DNA of 64,000 nt from NCBI RefSeq assembly GCF_950295315.1, contig NC_080175.1, positions 81,500,066 through 81,564,065 of the forward strand, written 5' to 3'. Below, piece by piece: positions 33,701 through 45,770 of the stretch; position 1 is the stretch's first letter, and every line of letters begins with the position of its first letter. The notes beneath the pieces are model-generated. The model ran no database searches. It worked only from the letters and a program-made list of their open reading frames with translations, and had not been told where the DNA came from. This DNA comes from Erinaceus europaeus. Its lineage: Eukaryota > Chordata > Mammalia > Eulipotyphla > Erinaceidae. The translations under genes and the position numbers were made by a program.

Positions 33701-36069
33701 ACAAAACTTTCAGGAAACAGTACCCATACTTCTTAAGCTTTTCAATAAGATTGAAGAAACAGGAATACTCCCTTACACCTTCTATGAAGCCAACATTACC
33801 CTGATACCAAAAGCTGATAGGGACAGAACAAAAAAGGAAAACTACAGACAACTATCTCTGATGAACATAGATGCCAAAACATTAAACAAGATCTTGGCCA
33901 ATTGTATACAGCAACATATAAAAAGATTGTTCATCACGACCAAGTGGGGTTCATCCCAGGTTGCAAGGCTGGTTCAACATCCGTAAGTCAATCAATGTCA
34001 TTCACCACATCAATAAAAGCAAAGCCAAAAACCACATGATTATCTCAATAGATGCAGAGAAAGCCTTTGACAAAATCCAACACCCATTCATGCTCAAAAC
34101 TCTACAAAAAATGGGAAATTCCTCAAGATAGTGGAGTCTATATATAGCAAACCTACAGCCAACATCATACTCAAGGGACAGAAGCTGAAAGCATTCCCCC
34201 TCAGATTGGGGACTAGACAGGGCTGTCTACTGTCACCATTACTCTTCAACATAGTACTGGAAGTTCTTGCCATAGCAATCAGGCAAGAGAAAGGAATCAA
34301 AGGAATACAGATTGGAAGGGAAGAAGTCAAGCTCTCACTATTTGCAGATGATATGATAGCATACATAGAAAAACCTAAAGAATCCAGCAGAAAACTACTG
34401 GAAGTTATTACGCAATATAGCAAGGTATCAGGCTACAAAATCAATGTACAAAAATCAGTGGCATTTCTTTATGCAAACACCAAATCTGAAGAAGAAGACA
34501 TCCAGAAATCACTCCCCTTTACTGTTTCAGCAAAATCAATCAAATACCTAGGAATAAAGTTGACCAAAGAAGTGAAAGACTTGTATACTGAAAACTATGA
34601 GTCGCTACTCAAGGAAATAGATATTGATACCAAGAAATGGAAAGATCCCATGCTCTTGGATTGGAAGAATAAATATCATCAAAATGAATATTCTCCTCAG
34701 AGCCATATACAAATTTAATGCAATACCCATCAAAGTTCCACCAAGCTTATTTAACAGAATAGAACAAACATTACAATCATTTATCTGGAACCTGAAAACA
34801 CCTAGAATTGCCAAAACCATCTTAAGGAAAAGAAACAGAAATGGAGGCATCACACTCCGAGACCTTACACTATAATAAAAAGCCATCATCATCAAAACAG
34901 CATGGTACTGGAGCAAAAATAGGCACACAGACCAGTGGAACAGAATTGAAAGCCCAGAAATAAATCCCCACATCTATGGACATCTAATCTTTGATAAGGG
35001 GGCCCAAAACATTAAATAGAAGAAGGAGGCTCTCTTCAATAAATGGTGCTGGGAAAACTGGGTAGTAACATGCAGAAGAATGAAATTGAACCACCTTATC
35101 TCATCAGAAACAAAAATCAACTCCAAATGGATCAAAGACCTAGATGTCAGACCAGAAACAATCAAATACTTAGAGGAAAACATTGGTAAAACACTTTCCC
35201 ACATACACTTCAAGGACATCTTTGATAAATCAAACCCAGTAGCAAGGAAGACTAAAGCAGAAACAAACCAATGGGCCTACATCAAATTGAAAAACTTCTG
35301 CACATCCAAAGAAACTATTAAACAAACAAAGAGACCCCTCACAGATTGGGAGAAGATCTTCACATGCCAGACATCAGACAAGAAACTAATCACCAAAATA
35401 TATAAAGAGCTCAGCAAACTTAGCACCAAAAAAGCAAATGACCCCATCCAAAAATGGGCAGAGGATGTGAAGAAAACATTCACCTCAGAGGAGATCCAAA
35501 AGGCTAACAAACACATGAAAAACTGTTGTAGGTCACTGATTGTCAGAGAAATGCAAATTAAGACAACCCTAAGATACCACCTCACTCCTGTAAGAATGGC
35601 ATACATCAAAAAGGACAGCAGCAACAAATGCTGAAGAGGTTGTGGGGACAGAGGAACCCTTTTACATTGTTGGTGGGAATGTAAATTGGTATAGCCTCTA
35701 CGGAGAGCAGTCTGGAAAACTCTCAGAAGGCTAGACATGGACCTTCCATATGATCCAGTTATTCCTCTCCTGGGGTTATACCCCAAGGACTCCATAACAC
35801 CCAACCAAAAAGAGGTGTGTACTCTTATGTCCATAGCAGCACAATTCATGAAAGCTAAATCCTGGAAGCAACCCAGGTGCCCAACAACAGATGAGTGGCT
35901 GAGAAAGCTGTGGTATATATACACAATGGAATACTATGCAGCTATCAAGAACAATGAACCCACCTTCGCTGACCCATCTTGGACAGAGCTAGAAGGAATT
36001 ATGTTAAGTGAGCTAAGTCAGAAAGATAGAGATGAGTATGGGATGATCCCACTCATCAACCGAAGTTGA
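30728..36069 (+). pseudogene. ORF2: L1 ORF2 (endonuclease-reverse transcriptase), broken
   Basis: Begins MALQYIKSLISINVNGLNS with the endonuclease QESHL motif, followed by an in-frame loss of about 200 bp near 30,899 when compared with the 49-kb copy; the GDFNTPLS motif follows. Then the 1.7-kb insertion (31,107-32,817) splits it. The SDH-like endonuclease site reads YDH near 32,944. The reverse-transcriptase frame at 34,131-34,718 keeps LLSPLLFN and the catalytic FADD. Further frames are 33,074-33,736, 34,624-34,875, 35,080-35,634 and 35,737-36,069, separated by frameshifts and stops. The last gives the terminal KSWKQPRCP and YYAAIKNNE segments. Coding order is otherwise collinear with L1 ORF2. 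It cannot make a full protein; it was once an active-type enzyme for nicking DNA and copying L1 RNA. Confidence 0.95.
31107..32817 (+). mobile_element. Two L1 3' ends in tandem inside one target-site duplication
   Basis: A 1,711-bp block bounded by the perfect 16-bp repeat AAAAAAACTGGAATAC (31,091-31,106; 32,818-32,833). It contains an L1 3' UTR from TAGCACAGCTATATAC to a poly(A) at about 32,112, then about 103 bp of non-L1 sequence (32,114-32,216), then a second L1 3' UTR (32,217-32,817) that lacks about 210 bp near 32,564 and ends in the final poly(A). The two L1 parts are nearly identical to each other and less similar to the host's own 3' UTR. This fits a 3' transduction: read-through of the first poly(A) site into a downstream L1 tail. 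Confidence 0.85.
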
Positions 36070-37410
36070 GTAAGAAGATCTGAAAGGGAAACTAAAAGCA
36101 GGACCTGACCAAATTGTAAGTAGGGCATCAAAGTAAAAACCCTTTGGTGAGGGGTAGACATGCAGCTTCCTGGGACAGTGGGAGGTGGGAGTGGTTGGGG
36201 GTAATGGGTCACAGTCTTTTGGGGGTGGGAATGGTGTTTGTACACTCCTAGTAAAATGTAGTCATATAAATCACTAGTTAATTAATACGAGAGGGGGAAA
36301 ATTAATTGTATGTCTCGAAGTTTTTCAAAACACAAACTGAATCTTTTTAATATATAGGTTATGTATTTGATATGCGGACTCTCTCAAAAGCCTAGACCAA
36401 GTAGATCAGAAGCAACCAATAGCACAGCTATATACAAGATACTGGATACTGGACAGCAAATCATAACAAAAGGACTTTTCAAAGTTAACCCAATTACCAA
36501 ATAATGTGATGATAACATTAACTATCAGTTGTCTTTTTGAACCCTAAGACAGAAGGAACCTCACATCTCCACTATAGAGCTTCTACTTCCCTTAGTCCTG
36601 GAACCCTTGGATAGGGTCCACTTTCCCGAATGCCTCTCCCAATCCATATCAAATAATATTGCATCTGCCGATCACAATCTAACCAACACAATGATTGCCA
36701 CCTCAACATGCTTCACTTCAGACTGTGTCCAGAGACTTCACGTGTGGAATGACAACCCTTCAGCTTCATTACTCGGGTGAGACCTTTCCTTTCATAGTAT
36801 ACTCTAATTCCATCTCAGGTGGTTCACTTTCTAACAAAGTCCCAAAACCTAGATATACACCAGTTTCTGTGAGAGAGAGCATATGTTTACACGTATCTGT
36901 AAACTACTGCAAAATATATACCTGAAAGCAGAAGTACACTAGAGTTTGCAGTGAGTACCCCCTAACACTTCCTCTCCACTATTCCAAGCTTTGGGTCCAT
37001 GATTGCTCAACAATTTGTTTGGCTTTGTATGTTAACTCTCTTTTCAATCACCAGGTTCCAGATGCCACCAGGATGCTGGCCAGGCTTCCCTGGACTGAAG
37101 ACCCCACCAATGTGTCCTGGAGCTCAGCTTCCCCAGAGACCCACCCTACTAGGGAAAGAGAGAGGCAGACTGGGAGTATGGATCAACCAGTCAACACCCA
37201 TGTTAGCGGGGAAGCAATTACAGAAGCCAGACCTTCTACCTTCTGCAACCCACAATGACCCTGGGTCCATGCTCCCAGAGGGATAGAGAATGGGAAACCT
37301 ATCAGGGGAGGGGTGGGATATGGAGATTGGGTGGTGGGAATTGTGTGGAATTGTACCCCTCCTACCCTATGGTTTTGTTAATCCTTTCTTAAATAAAAAA
37401 TTTTAAAAAA
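36070..37410 (+). other. L1 3' UTR, unusually long, with G-rich tract and terminal module
   Basis: Follows the ORF2 stop directly. 36,149-36,233 is G-rich (GGGAGGTGGGAGTGG, TTGGGGG, GGGGGTGGG), the L1 3' UTR polypurine feature that may form a quadruplex. 36,290-36,360 resembles the end of the shorter 3' UTR at 58,140-58,215. Sequence then continues for about 1 kb (36,420-37,410), ending in TTTCTTAAATAAAAAATTTT with an AATAAA signal. The last 430 bp are the module dispersed throughout the window. No target-site duplication separates this extension from the L1, so it reads as part of the element. Confidence 0.82.
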
Positions 37411-38183
37411 TTAAAAAAGAAAAAGAAAAATCAGTACACAAAGTTGGAGTGCTTCTGAAAAAGTAATGAATATCGAAAGAACTAGAAAGAAGGGAAGAAT
37501 AATTATAGTAAGTTATATGGAAGTGATGAAAATACTAACTTCCAAAGTGTACTGATTTTTAAATTTAACATTGTTTTAGGCATAGGCCAAATATCCAAGT
37601 ATATCTTTTCAAACTTTTATATGTCTTTCTGTGTATTATCTCTCCGCTCGAAATCTGCTGACTTCAGAAAAATAACACAAATACCTATTTTGCACTCTAT
37701 CTCTTCTGAAAAACAATTCAACATTTATTTCTAGAATTAATTATTGTATTTATCTCAAAATGCATTTTTTGGGTGAACTAGACTTAATTCATATAAGATT
37801 AAAATTAATTTGTCATTTGTACCTTGGTAACTAAGTTGAGAGCTGTAAAGCCTGACATATTTGTTTTTATGTTGAACACAATGTTAGTAAACATAAAGTT
37901 AACAAACAATGATAAATCTAAGTAAATATGTCATTCATTATTTTTCCTACAATGTGTGGTTAAACATTTAAAATTTTCACTTATAAAAATTTTGAATATC
38001 AAGCATTAGATAAATAAAATCAAATAAATGGACCATATTTTCATGTATTCTGAGTATATTCCGCTTCAAAATATATTTTAATATATTAAAATCACTGAAT
38101 ATGAAATTGTAATTATCCAAAGTAATGTATTTTTTCACTGCAGTGATTTTTTACCGTAACAAATATCTATATCAAAACACAAA
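37411..38183. other. Spacer without recognisable gene
   Basis: AT-rich sequence following the L1 tail; nothing assignable. Confidence 0.5.
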
Positions 38184-38356
38184 ATTGGTCAGACAAAATA
38201 GCTCACTTGGATAGCGTGCTACTTTGTCATGTGCACAACAAAAGGTTCAAGCCTGGTCTCCACTATGTAATCAGTCTCTCTGTCTGTCTGTCTGCCTGTC
38301 TGTCTTTCTCTATCTCTCTGCCTTCTGATTCTATCTAGAATAATAAATAAATAAAA
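38184..38356 (+). mobile_element. Diverged tRNA-derived SINE, sense
   Basis: GGTCAGACAAAATAGCTCACTTGG head, AAGGTTCAAGCCTGGTCTCC arm, a (TCTG)n body and an ATAATAAATAAATAAA tail. CACAAAAT occurs at both edges and may be the target-site duplication. Confidence 0.75.
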
Positions 38357-39790
38357 CTCACAAAATCAAATACCACAAAATCTCCTGGTTGTGGGATAAA
38401 GAAAGATGCCAGTACTTTTAGTGTTTCTGAAAGAAACACCTTAAGTTTGACTTTGACTAATCTAACTTACTAGAGTTTTATAAAACAATCAGAAGTACCA
38501 AAATATCAAAGAGGCATCCTTATACTTCAGATAGTGTAGAGAAAAAGCTATTATTCCTTTATGTTGATAAAACCCCCTGTTGGGGGGTGGCGACAAGATG
38601 GCAGCTTGAAGACATTACCTGGCATATGTTCTGCAAAGAGGTGGCTTTAAACCTGGGAATTTCGGGTGAGGGAAGGATTTCCAGGACAGTGGTGGAGGAA
38701 GTATGCAGAAGTCAAAGTGGAATCAAAGCAGAGACACATAAACCACCCTTAGGCTGGTAAAAGGAGGTGCAGAGTTGTGAGTTTTACCTTTACACCAGAC
38801 CAGCCCCCATGCCAGGGGGGTAAGGGAACCAGCTACAGAAAAGGAGGCACTCCAGTGGAGTTAATCTCATTAGCAAGATTCTATGCTCAGTGGAAAGTCA
38901 TCCAAAAGAAGAGGGAATCTTTCCCAAGTAAAGGGTTATTATTATTATTTATCTTTTTTGAAGAGGGATGAAACTCTGCCTGAGTAGTTGACTACCTGGA
39001 CTATCACTACCTCTGCTGAGGCTTAGGGTATAAGAATAATCTCCTTCAGTTTCCTTGGTTTAATTTACTTATCCCATGAGTTTGTTTGATAGTTCCTTTT
39101 TCTAATTGTTTTTGCTTTGGTTAGGAAGGGGAAGTGTTATATGCAACTACTCTGGAACAGTTTAATCTGCAGACTGATTGTTAGAGTTTTTATTATTTTT
39201 TCTTTTTTGCTGTTGCTTGTTTGTTTTCCCTTCTCTTTGGGTTGACCAAAATAAGCTTGGAGATTGACTGGTGATTGATTGTATTCTCTAATATAAGAAG
39301 AGCTTGCCATTCTATCTCTTGTCCACTTTTCTTTTTTGTTCCTCCTCTCTAATTTGAAAAATCTTTTTCCTTTTGCTGTTGTTTTTTCTGTATTCATTTG
39401 CACTTGTTTGTAATTTATCTTGTGGAAGAAGTCTTACGGAGCGAGGTCTATCTCTCTCACTTTCTCTTTTCTCCTTTCTTTTCTCTTCTTTGTCCACTAA
39501 CTCTAGAATTTATAGTTGATAGTTTACTTTTGTAATTATCTGTTCTTTCTTTGTCTTTTTTGGATTTGTTTTAGTTCTTGTTTTTGTTTTGTTTTTGGAG
39601 TGGAGGTTTTGCTTGGCTAACTGGTTTTTGTTGAACTACATTAATCTTTGCTTCTGTTGCTATTGTATTTTCTGAGGTTTGTGATTTCATTTGTGGAAAG
39701 ACTTTGGTTTAGTGTGGCTTTTCCTCACACAACACAACAACTAAATAATAACAACCAGGACACAAAACTACAAACCACATGAATAAAAAA

Positions 39791-40725
39791 ATGGTCAAAT
39801 CTAAAACAGTTAAATTAACTACTACAATGAATCAGGACAGAAGTGCAGAAGAAATTCCAAGTAAACCAAAAACAACTAAAAATGATTAAATATCCAAATA
39901 TTAATTTTTTCATTAATCACAGGAGTGATGAAAGCTTTTGAAGAAAATGCTATCAGCAGTAGGTAAATAACCAATTGCACCCTGAAAGAAAATATGAGCT
40001 ATCTCAAGGTAATTACAGAACTGAAAGCTGAAATTACTGAGCTAAGATAATACTGTAACTGAACAAATTTTAAAAATAGCTGAACTGAATAACAAAGCTG
40101 AGGAAATGGAGAGCCAATTCACAGAAGCAAAAAACAGAATTAGCCAGACCATGGATTAGTTAGAGAAAACTAAGAGGGAGGTAAAAGAACTAAATAAGAC
40201 ATTGATAGACACTGAAGACAACAACAAAGACATATGAAATGGCCTCAAAATAAGTAACATACACATAACTGTTCTGCCATAGGCAGAAAGAGATGAAAGG
40301 GAAGAAAGCATCTAAGTGGAAATAGTAGAAGTAAATTCCCCAACCTAAAGCAATGGAAAAAACATTAAGATTCAAGAATCCCAGAGTCCCAACAGAATCG
40401 ACCAAGACCTGAAGACATCAAGACACATCATAGTTACAATGGAAAGAAGCAAGGATAAAAAAGCATCCTAAAGGCTGCAAGAGAAAAACAAAAAGTCACA
40501 TATAGGGGAAACCTCATAATACTATCAGCAGACTTCTCCACACCAACCCTAATAGTCAGAATGGCAAGATATTTGAAAAAGGTTTTCAACCAAGGATAGT
40601 ATATCCTGCTAGACTGTCATTCAGACAAGACAGATGGATAAATACCTTCTCAAACAAGCAGCAGTTAAAGGACACAACTATCAACCAGCCTGCCCTGAGA
40701 GCAGGTTCTAAAAAGTCTCCTATAA
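39791..40725 (+). pseudogene. ORF1: L1 ORF1 pseudogene
   Basis: Starts ATGGTCAAATCTAAAAC, aligned with the ATG of the intact ORF1 at 29,749, and ends at the equivalent TAA. Multiple in-frame stops (for example near codons 33, 37 and 41) and frameshifts. The conserved AKNRISQTMD, NIKIQES and RHIIVTMERSKDK stretches identify the coiled coil, RRM-like and C-terminal regions. Unable to encode a full protein. Confidence 0.9.
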
Positions 40726-40788
40726 AAATGAAAAACATCACCAAAAAACTTAGCATATATCCAGAAAAACAACAAAAAATATTGAATA

Positions 40789-41778
40789 ATGGCACTACAA
40801 TACCTCAAATCCATAATATCAGTAAATGTCAATGGCTTAAATTTATACATTAAAAGGAACAGAGTATGAGAATGGATGAGAAAACAAAACCCAACCATAT
40901 GCTGTCTGAATTAATCCCACTTGATTCAATAAGACAAACACAGACTCAAAGTGAAAGGATGGAAAACTATCATATAGGCTAATGGACTATACAAAAAAAG
41001 GCAGGAACATCTATTGTCATCTCTGACAACAACAGAATTTAAAATACATATAGTAATAAAAGATAGGCATGGACATTACATACTGATCAGAAGATCAATC
41101 AACAAGGAAGATTTAACAATAATTAACATCTATGCACCCAGTGAGGGTCCATCTAAATACATCACTTACTGAAAGAGCTACAAAGATATATCAATTGTAA
41201 CACAGTAATAGTAGGAAATTTAAACACCCTATTCTCACACTTAGGTCACCTAATCAGAGAATCAACAAGAGAACTAATTGAAGAGATGGACAGACTAGAC
41301 TTCCAGGACATATTCAGAGTTCTTTACTCCAAGAAACTGGAATACATATTCTTTTCAAATCCACACAGCACATCCTCAAGGATAGACCACAGGTTAGGCA
41401 CAAAGACCGTATCAATAAATTCAAGAGCACCAAAATCATCCCAAACATCTTCTCAGATCACAGTGGAGTAAAGCTAACACTTAAGAACAAACAGAAAATT
41501 AGTAAAAGTCATGAAACTCACCAACATACTGCTTGAAAAATCGATGGATCAAAGATGAACTCAAGCAAGAAATTCAAATGTTTTTAGATTCAAATGAAAA
41601 TGAAGACACAAGCTATCAAATCTTGGGGACATTCCTAAAGCAGTATTTAGAGGGAAACTTATAGCTATACAAGAACACATTAGAGAACAAGAAAAAGCTC
41701 AAGTAAACAAACTAAATCCATGCCTTAAATACTTAGAGGAACAAACGAACTCTAAAGCATCCAGAAGGACTGAAATAC
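40789..41778 (+). pseudogene. ORF2: L1 ORF2 5' part (endonuclease region), decayed
   Basis: Begins ATGGCACTACAATACCTC, the same start as the copies at 30,728 and 49,031, and covers the endonuclease plus the start of the linker. The QESHL motif is mutated (CTGTCTGAATTAATCCCAC, with a stop). FSDH is retained at about 41,452-41,463 within a short frame at 41,286-41,471. The rest of ORF2, including reverse transcriptase, is absent. The frame is broken repeatedly. Confidence 0.88.
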
Positions 41779-41779
41779 C

Positions 41780-42200
41780 AGATTTTAGGTTCATGATTAG
41801 TCAAAAATTTGTTTGGCTTTACCAGATTTTCCTGGACAGACAACCCCACTAATGTGTCCTGGAGCTCTGATTCCCCAGAACCCCACTCCACTAGGGAAAC
41901 AGAGAGGCAGGCTGGGAGTATGGATTGAAGTGTCAATGCCCATGTTCAGCAGGGAAGCAATTACAGAAGCCAGACCTTCAACCTTCTGCATTCCACAATG
42001 ACTTTGGGTCCATACTCCCAGAGGGTTAAAGAATAGGAAAGCTAAACAAACAAACAAACAAAAAAGAATAGGAAACCTATCAAGGAAAGGGATAGGATGT
42101 GGAGTTCTGGTGGTGGAAATTGTGTGGAGTTGGACTGCTCCTATCCTATGGTTCTGTCAGTGTTTCCTTTTTATAATTAAAATAAATAAAAATAAAAAAA
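41780..42200 (+). mobile_element. L1 3'-terminal module, sense
   Basis: GGTTCATGATTAGTCAAAAATT, TGTGTCCTGGAGCTCTG, GAAGCAATTACAGAAGCC and GAGGGTTAAAGAATAGG blocks end in AATTAAAATAAATAAAAATAA. A short internal duplication of AAAGAATAGGAAA around 42,030-42,075, with a (CAAA)n run between, is peculiar to this copy. Confidence 0.88.
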
Positions 42201-42845
42201 TACCACTCTATCCAATGTGAGACCCTTACTTGGAGAATTGTAAATTGCAAAAATATGAACCTTACATGAAATCACTTTTCATTTACTTGTAACTAATATT
42301 TGATTCTATTCATTTCTACATTGTTTAATATTTATGTTTATTATAGTTTAATCTCTTGAAGATATGTAGATGTAAAATTAATCTTTACTTTAAATGGAAG
42401 GATGCTTTTCTAAAATATCCCTCTGTGCTGCTAAAATATATTTTAGCTTATTCAGTATTATTAATCTACTATACAATTAACAGCTTGAAATGTGTTGATA
42501 CACTTAAAAGGATAAAAATTAGAATTCACACTTGAGAACATCATTCACTCATTATTAGAGAAGGCATTTGGCCTCCTTGAGATCCTAGGTGGTGTAAGTA
42601 TTCTCATCATTTCAGTACTGTAAAATAGCAATTATTAAAAACTAAATTAAAAGTTATAAAAGACTATTATACCATTCAAAGACAGAAAAGGTCAAGAATA
42701 TTATATAAGATCTTCTTGTCTGTAAATTGAGAGTTTTATAAAACATGGATTTGCAGCACACATAAACATTTCCTGATAACAGTTTTTTAACTTATTATTT
42801 TATTTATTTTAGGTAATTCATTAATTAGAGATACAGAGTGAAATA

Positions 42846-42848
<3 letters not shown>
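42201..42848. other. Spacer without recognisable gene
   Basis: AT-rich sequence; nothing assignable. Confidence 0.5.

Positions 42849-42882
<34 letters not shown>
42849..42882. repeat. (CA)n microsatellite
   Basis: About 17 uninterrupted CA units directly beside an antisense SINE, on its body side. Confidence 0.95.
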
Positions 42883-42885
<3 letters not shown>

Positions 42886-42975
42886 CACTGCTCAGCTTTG
42901 GCTGAAGACAGTGCTAGGGACTGAACCTGGAACCTGAGAGCTTCAGGCATGAAAATGCTTTGCATGTAACTCTCA
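42883..42975 (-). mobile_element. tRNA-derived SINE, group C, antisense
   Basis: GAGCACTGCTCAGCTTTGGC, GCTAGGGACTGAACCTGG and CTTCAGGCATGAAAATGC match the reversed group C unit. The tail side has become the CA repeat. Confidence 0.75.
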
Positions 42976-43394
42976 TTTTCTGTATCTTTTATGTTAGTAT
43001 TTAGAGAGCCTTTAAAGTTGTTGTCATTTGTACTTCATTAAATATTATATACAGATTCTAATAACTTCTTTTTTTCTAAGAAAAGAGAAGACAATGCTGA
43101 TACAAATATTTACAGAATTTAGCCATAACTACTTGATGTTCAATTTATTCTTCCAATATGAGAATATGAAACACATTATTTAAAATTTGAGTAACTTTGT
43201 CAAATATTCAGTGCACTGAATATATATATATATAGTCTCATTCAGTATCTCAAGTTTGACATAAATTGTTACTTTATCCACTTATTCTTTGAAGTCATAC
43301 TAAGGGATTGCTGAATCCCCCTTGATAAGTCTTTAAGCAAACTATATCCACTACCTGTTAGGAGAAAAGTCTATGCTAACCTAACACTAAAAGC
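42976..43394. other. Spacer without recognisable gene
   Basis: Nothing assignable. A short (TA)n is at about 43,220-43,233. Confidence 0.5.
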
Positions 43395-43945
43395 CATTAA
43401 AATATCATTTACATGATAATTGTCTGGCTCAGTCAAAAATTAGTAAAGTCATGGGCCCTTTGGAATACACCTAAAATAGACTTTCTAGAGCCTTCCAACT
43501 TGAAGGCCCCAAATTTCATCTGCTATACTTTTACTTGTAGGTTCCTGATTATTAAACAATTTGTTCTGCTTTATATCATAGTGCTTTTCAGCCACCAAGT
43601 TGCAGATGTTACCATGATGCCAACCTGCCTTCTCTGGCAGGACAACTTCACCACTGTGTCCTGGAACCCCACCCTCCAGAGCCCTACCCCACGAGGGAAA
43701 CGATAAAACAGGCTGGGGGTATGGATCGACCTCTCAATGCCCATGTCCAGTGGAGAAGCAATTATAGAAACCAGATCTTCTACCTTCTGCTCCCCTCCCC
43801 ATAAACAACTTTGGTCCATACTCCCAGAGGGATAAAGAACAAGGAAACTTACAGTGGCTGGGTAGTGGAAGTGGAACTCTCTTATACCACAATCTTATCA
43901 ATCATTATTAGATCACAAATAAAAAAAATTAAAAATAGCAAAAAC
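43395..43945 (+). mobile_element. 5'-truncated L1 3' UTR, older subfamily, sense
   Basis: Matches 23,160-23,690 along its length: AAAATTAGTAAAGTCATGGGC, TCAGCCACCAAGTTGCAGATG, CTGTGTCCTGGAACCCC, GTCCAGTGGAGAAGCAATTA, CTCCCAGAGGGATAAAG, ending in AAATAAAAAAAATTAAAA. Same older variant as 22,569-23,690, truncated further. Confidence 0.85.
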
Positions 43946-45104
43946 TCTCCATCACAGCACTATTTATATATGTATCTACTTTTTAAAACTGTGTATACAT
44001 ATGCTATATTATAATGCTATTATGCTAAAATAAGACATGTTGATTAAGGTGTTACTAACTTAACTATGTTGAATTAAGTCATACACTTAATTTGATGTGG
44101 AAGTATATACTCTGTTGACTCTTTGAAGATTTACTTTGGGTACCTACTGATCTATTTCTCTCTATACATATGTTCTATTCTCCAGCTGATGTTTTATCAA
44201 TTTGTTCAGTTTTGTATTCCTGTATGTCTAAGGATAAAGTAATTAGATAAATTAACATTTTAGGGGTTGTAGATTAAACTGTTAACACATATTCATATTA
44301 AATTTTGTACAACTAACAAATTCTAGATAGTATTTTTTCACTATTCCATTCAGGGAAACAAGCATGTGAAAGAAGTTTTGAGCAATAGAATGTTGCACTC
44401 ATCTATAATGAAGGAAATCTTCTATGTTGTCTCATAGGAGTAAAGTAAGATATTAAGACATTAGATTGAAAAATCCTTTAGCAGTTTATACCTCATATAA
44501 TTTAGAATTTTCCCAAATTAAATGATGAAAATAACATCTAACATGCAGCACTTTAATAAATCCTAAGTACTTCTCTTGAAAAGTAATGTATGTATAACTC
44601 ACAACTCTGAAATATGATATGCCTCATTACAAGAGGTCATCAATCATTCATTTTATAAATTAACAGATACATGTATTGATTTTAAAATATATGTTTTATA
44701 AAATTTCTTATTAGTGAACTCTGTGATTTAAATTATACATATATGAATATTTTGTTGCTATCAAACTTATTTTGGGGCAGCTTCTTTCAATCATATAATA
44801 GCATTCAAAATTTTTTGACAAATGGATAATACGTTGCATAGTATCACAGACTTTACAGACAGTATGCATTATATTTAGCAGGAACAGACTAGTGTGTGGA
44901 TGAAAGTTTATTTATATTATTATTGAAACTACCAGAGATTGCTTACTTACAGAATCTGGTTTTGCTCACCTTAATGTAAAAGTGTATACTACTATATATG
45001 CAGAAAGTCACACTTGGATCAAGATAGCATCTTTCTCCCTTATCATGTGAGATACTATTATAATTAGCAGTAACAGTACAAAAGACTATTAATTGTGATT
45101 ATTA
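43946..45104. other. Spacer without recognisable gene
   Basis: AT-rich sequence with no coding similarity or repeat that I can assign. Confidence 0.5.
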
Positions 45105-45230
45105 ATTTATTTTCAATAGAGACAGAAGTTGAGAGAGAAGGAGATACATAGACAGACAGACAAAACAGACACTAACAGCTCTGCTTCATTTTTTATGAAG
45201 ACTTCCTCCTGCAGTTGGCAACTTACTCAT
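45105..45230 (-). mobile_element. tRNA-derived SINE fragment, antisense
   Basis: ATAGAGACAGAAGTTGAGAGAG, a GACAGACAGACA body, AACAGCTCTGCTTCATT and GACTTCCTCCTGCAG resemble a reversed group B body and core. The head is lost. Confidence 0.65.
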
Positions 45231-45533
45231 TTTTAATAGACCTAGAAAATTATACATTTCCCAGAAAAAAAATGTAATTTTGATTGGGAGCTTTACGTAG
45301 TTTCAGTCATAGTATGATTTATGGCCTAATTCCTCAATGTTCCCCTAAGGCTGGATGAATTAATGCACATGTTCACATGATATGAGGAGAGCTATAGCAT
45401 TTGTCAAATTGGAACGGCAGGTCACTACACATGGAAATTGATATATCAGAATCTGTGTGACAAACCTGTAATTCACATTTTAAATCTATTTAAGATAATC
45501 AATGCATTTTAACTGGTGTAGAAAGTTGATAAT

Positions 45534-45770
45534 GTCCTGGAAGGAGATTTAGCAATAGAGCACCCTCCTTACCTGTGTGATAGTCCTGGGGTTTGATCTT
45601 TGCACCATATTGAGCAGCATGAAGATCTTGATTATGGAGTTTTGCTCTTTGTTTTCTTATATGTTCTCTCTCATAAAATGATAATTATAAATTTAAAAAC
45701 TAAACCTGGGAAGTGGATCTCTAGGTTCAATCTCTAGCACTACATTAAGAAGAACAAACCTGATAAAAAT
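45534..45770 (+). mobile_element. Diverged tRNA-derived SINE, sense
   Basis: TCCTGGAAGGAGATTTAGCAATAG head, TAGTCCTGGGGTTTGATCTTTGC arm, CCATATTGAGCAGCATG and a CTCTCTCATAAAATGATAA tail. 45,706-45,760 (CCTGGGAAGTGGATC ... TTCAATCTCTAGCAC) may be a second, smaller head fragment. Confidence 0.6.

Larger units (their letters stand above)
28129..37410 (+). mobile_element. L1: Near-full-length L1 retrotransposon, sense, interrupted
   Basis: Order: 5' UTR (28,129-29,748), intact ORF1, 64-bp spacer, ORF2 pseudogene (30,728-36,069), 3' UTR (36,070-37,410) ending in an A-rich tail. It is the only element here with all parts. Inside ORF2 lies a separate 1.7-kb insertion (31,107-32,817). The 5' start CCCAGAAGATGGTGGACTGAG resembles L1 5' UTR beginnings. 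No clean target-site duplication could be fixed because both flanks are A-rich. The intact ORF1 argues for a fairly recent arrival, but ORF2 damage makes it non-autonomous. Confidence 0.93.
38582..42200 (+). mobile_element. L1: Older L1 with 5' UTR, ORF1, partial ORF2 and a terminal 3' module
   Basis: Begins GGGGGGTGGCGACAAGATGGC, typical of mammalian L1 5' ends. The 5' UTR (38,582-39,790) differs from that at 28,129 in its first part but shares the GAAGTCTTACGGAGCGAGG-like and CTCTAGAATTTATAGTTGATAG segments. ORF1 and the first fifth of ORF2 follow; the element then jumps at about 41,778 to the terminal 3' module. Either ORF2 was deleted internally or a separate L1 tail inserted there. AAATACCA on both sides of 41,780-42,195 slightly favours a separate insertion, but then this L1's own 3' end is missing. 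Confidence 0.85.

Noticed and set aside
35277..35924. 215-codon minus-strand frame
   Set aside because: Exact antisense shadow of the conserved L1 ORF2 C-terminal coding region.
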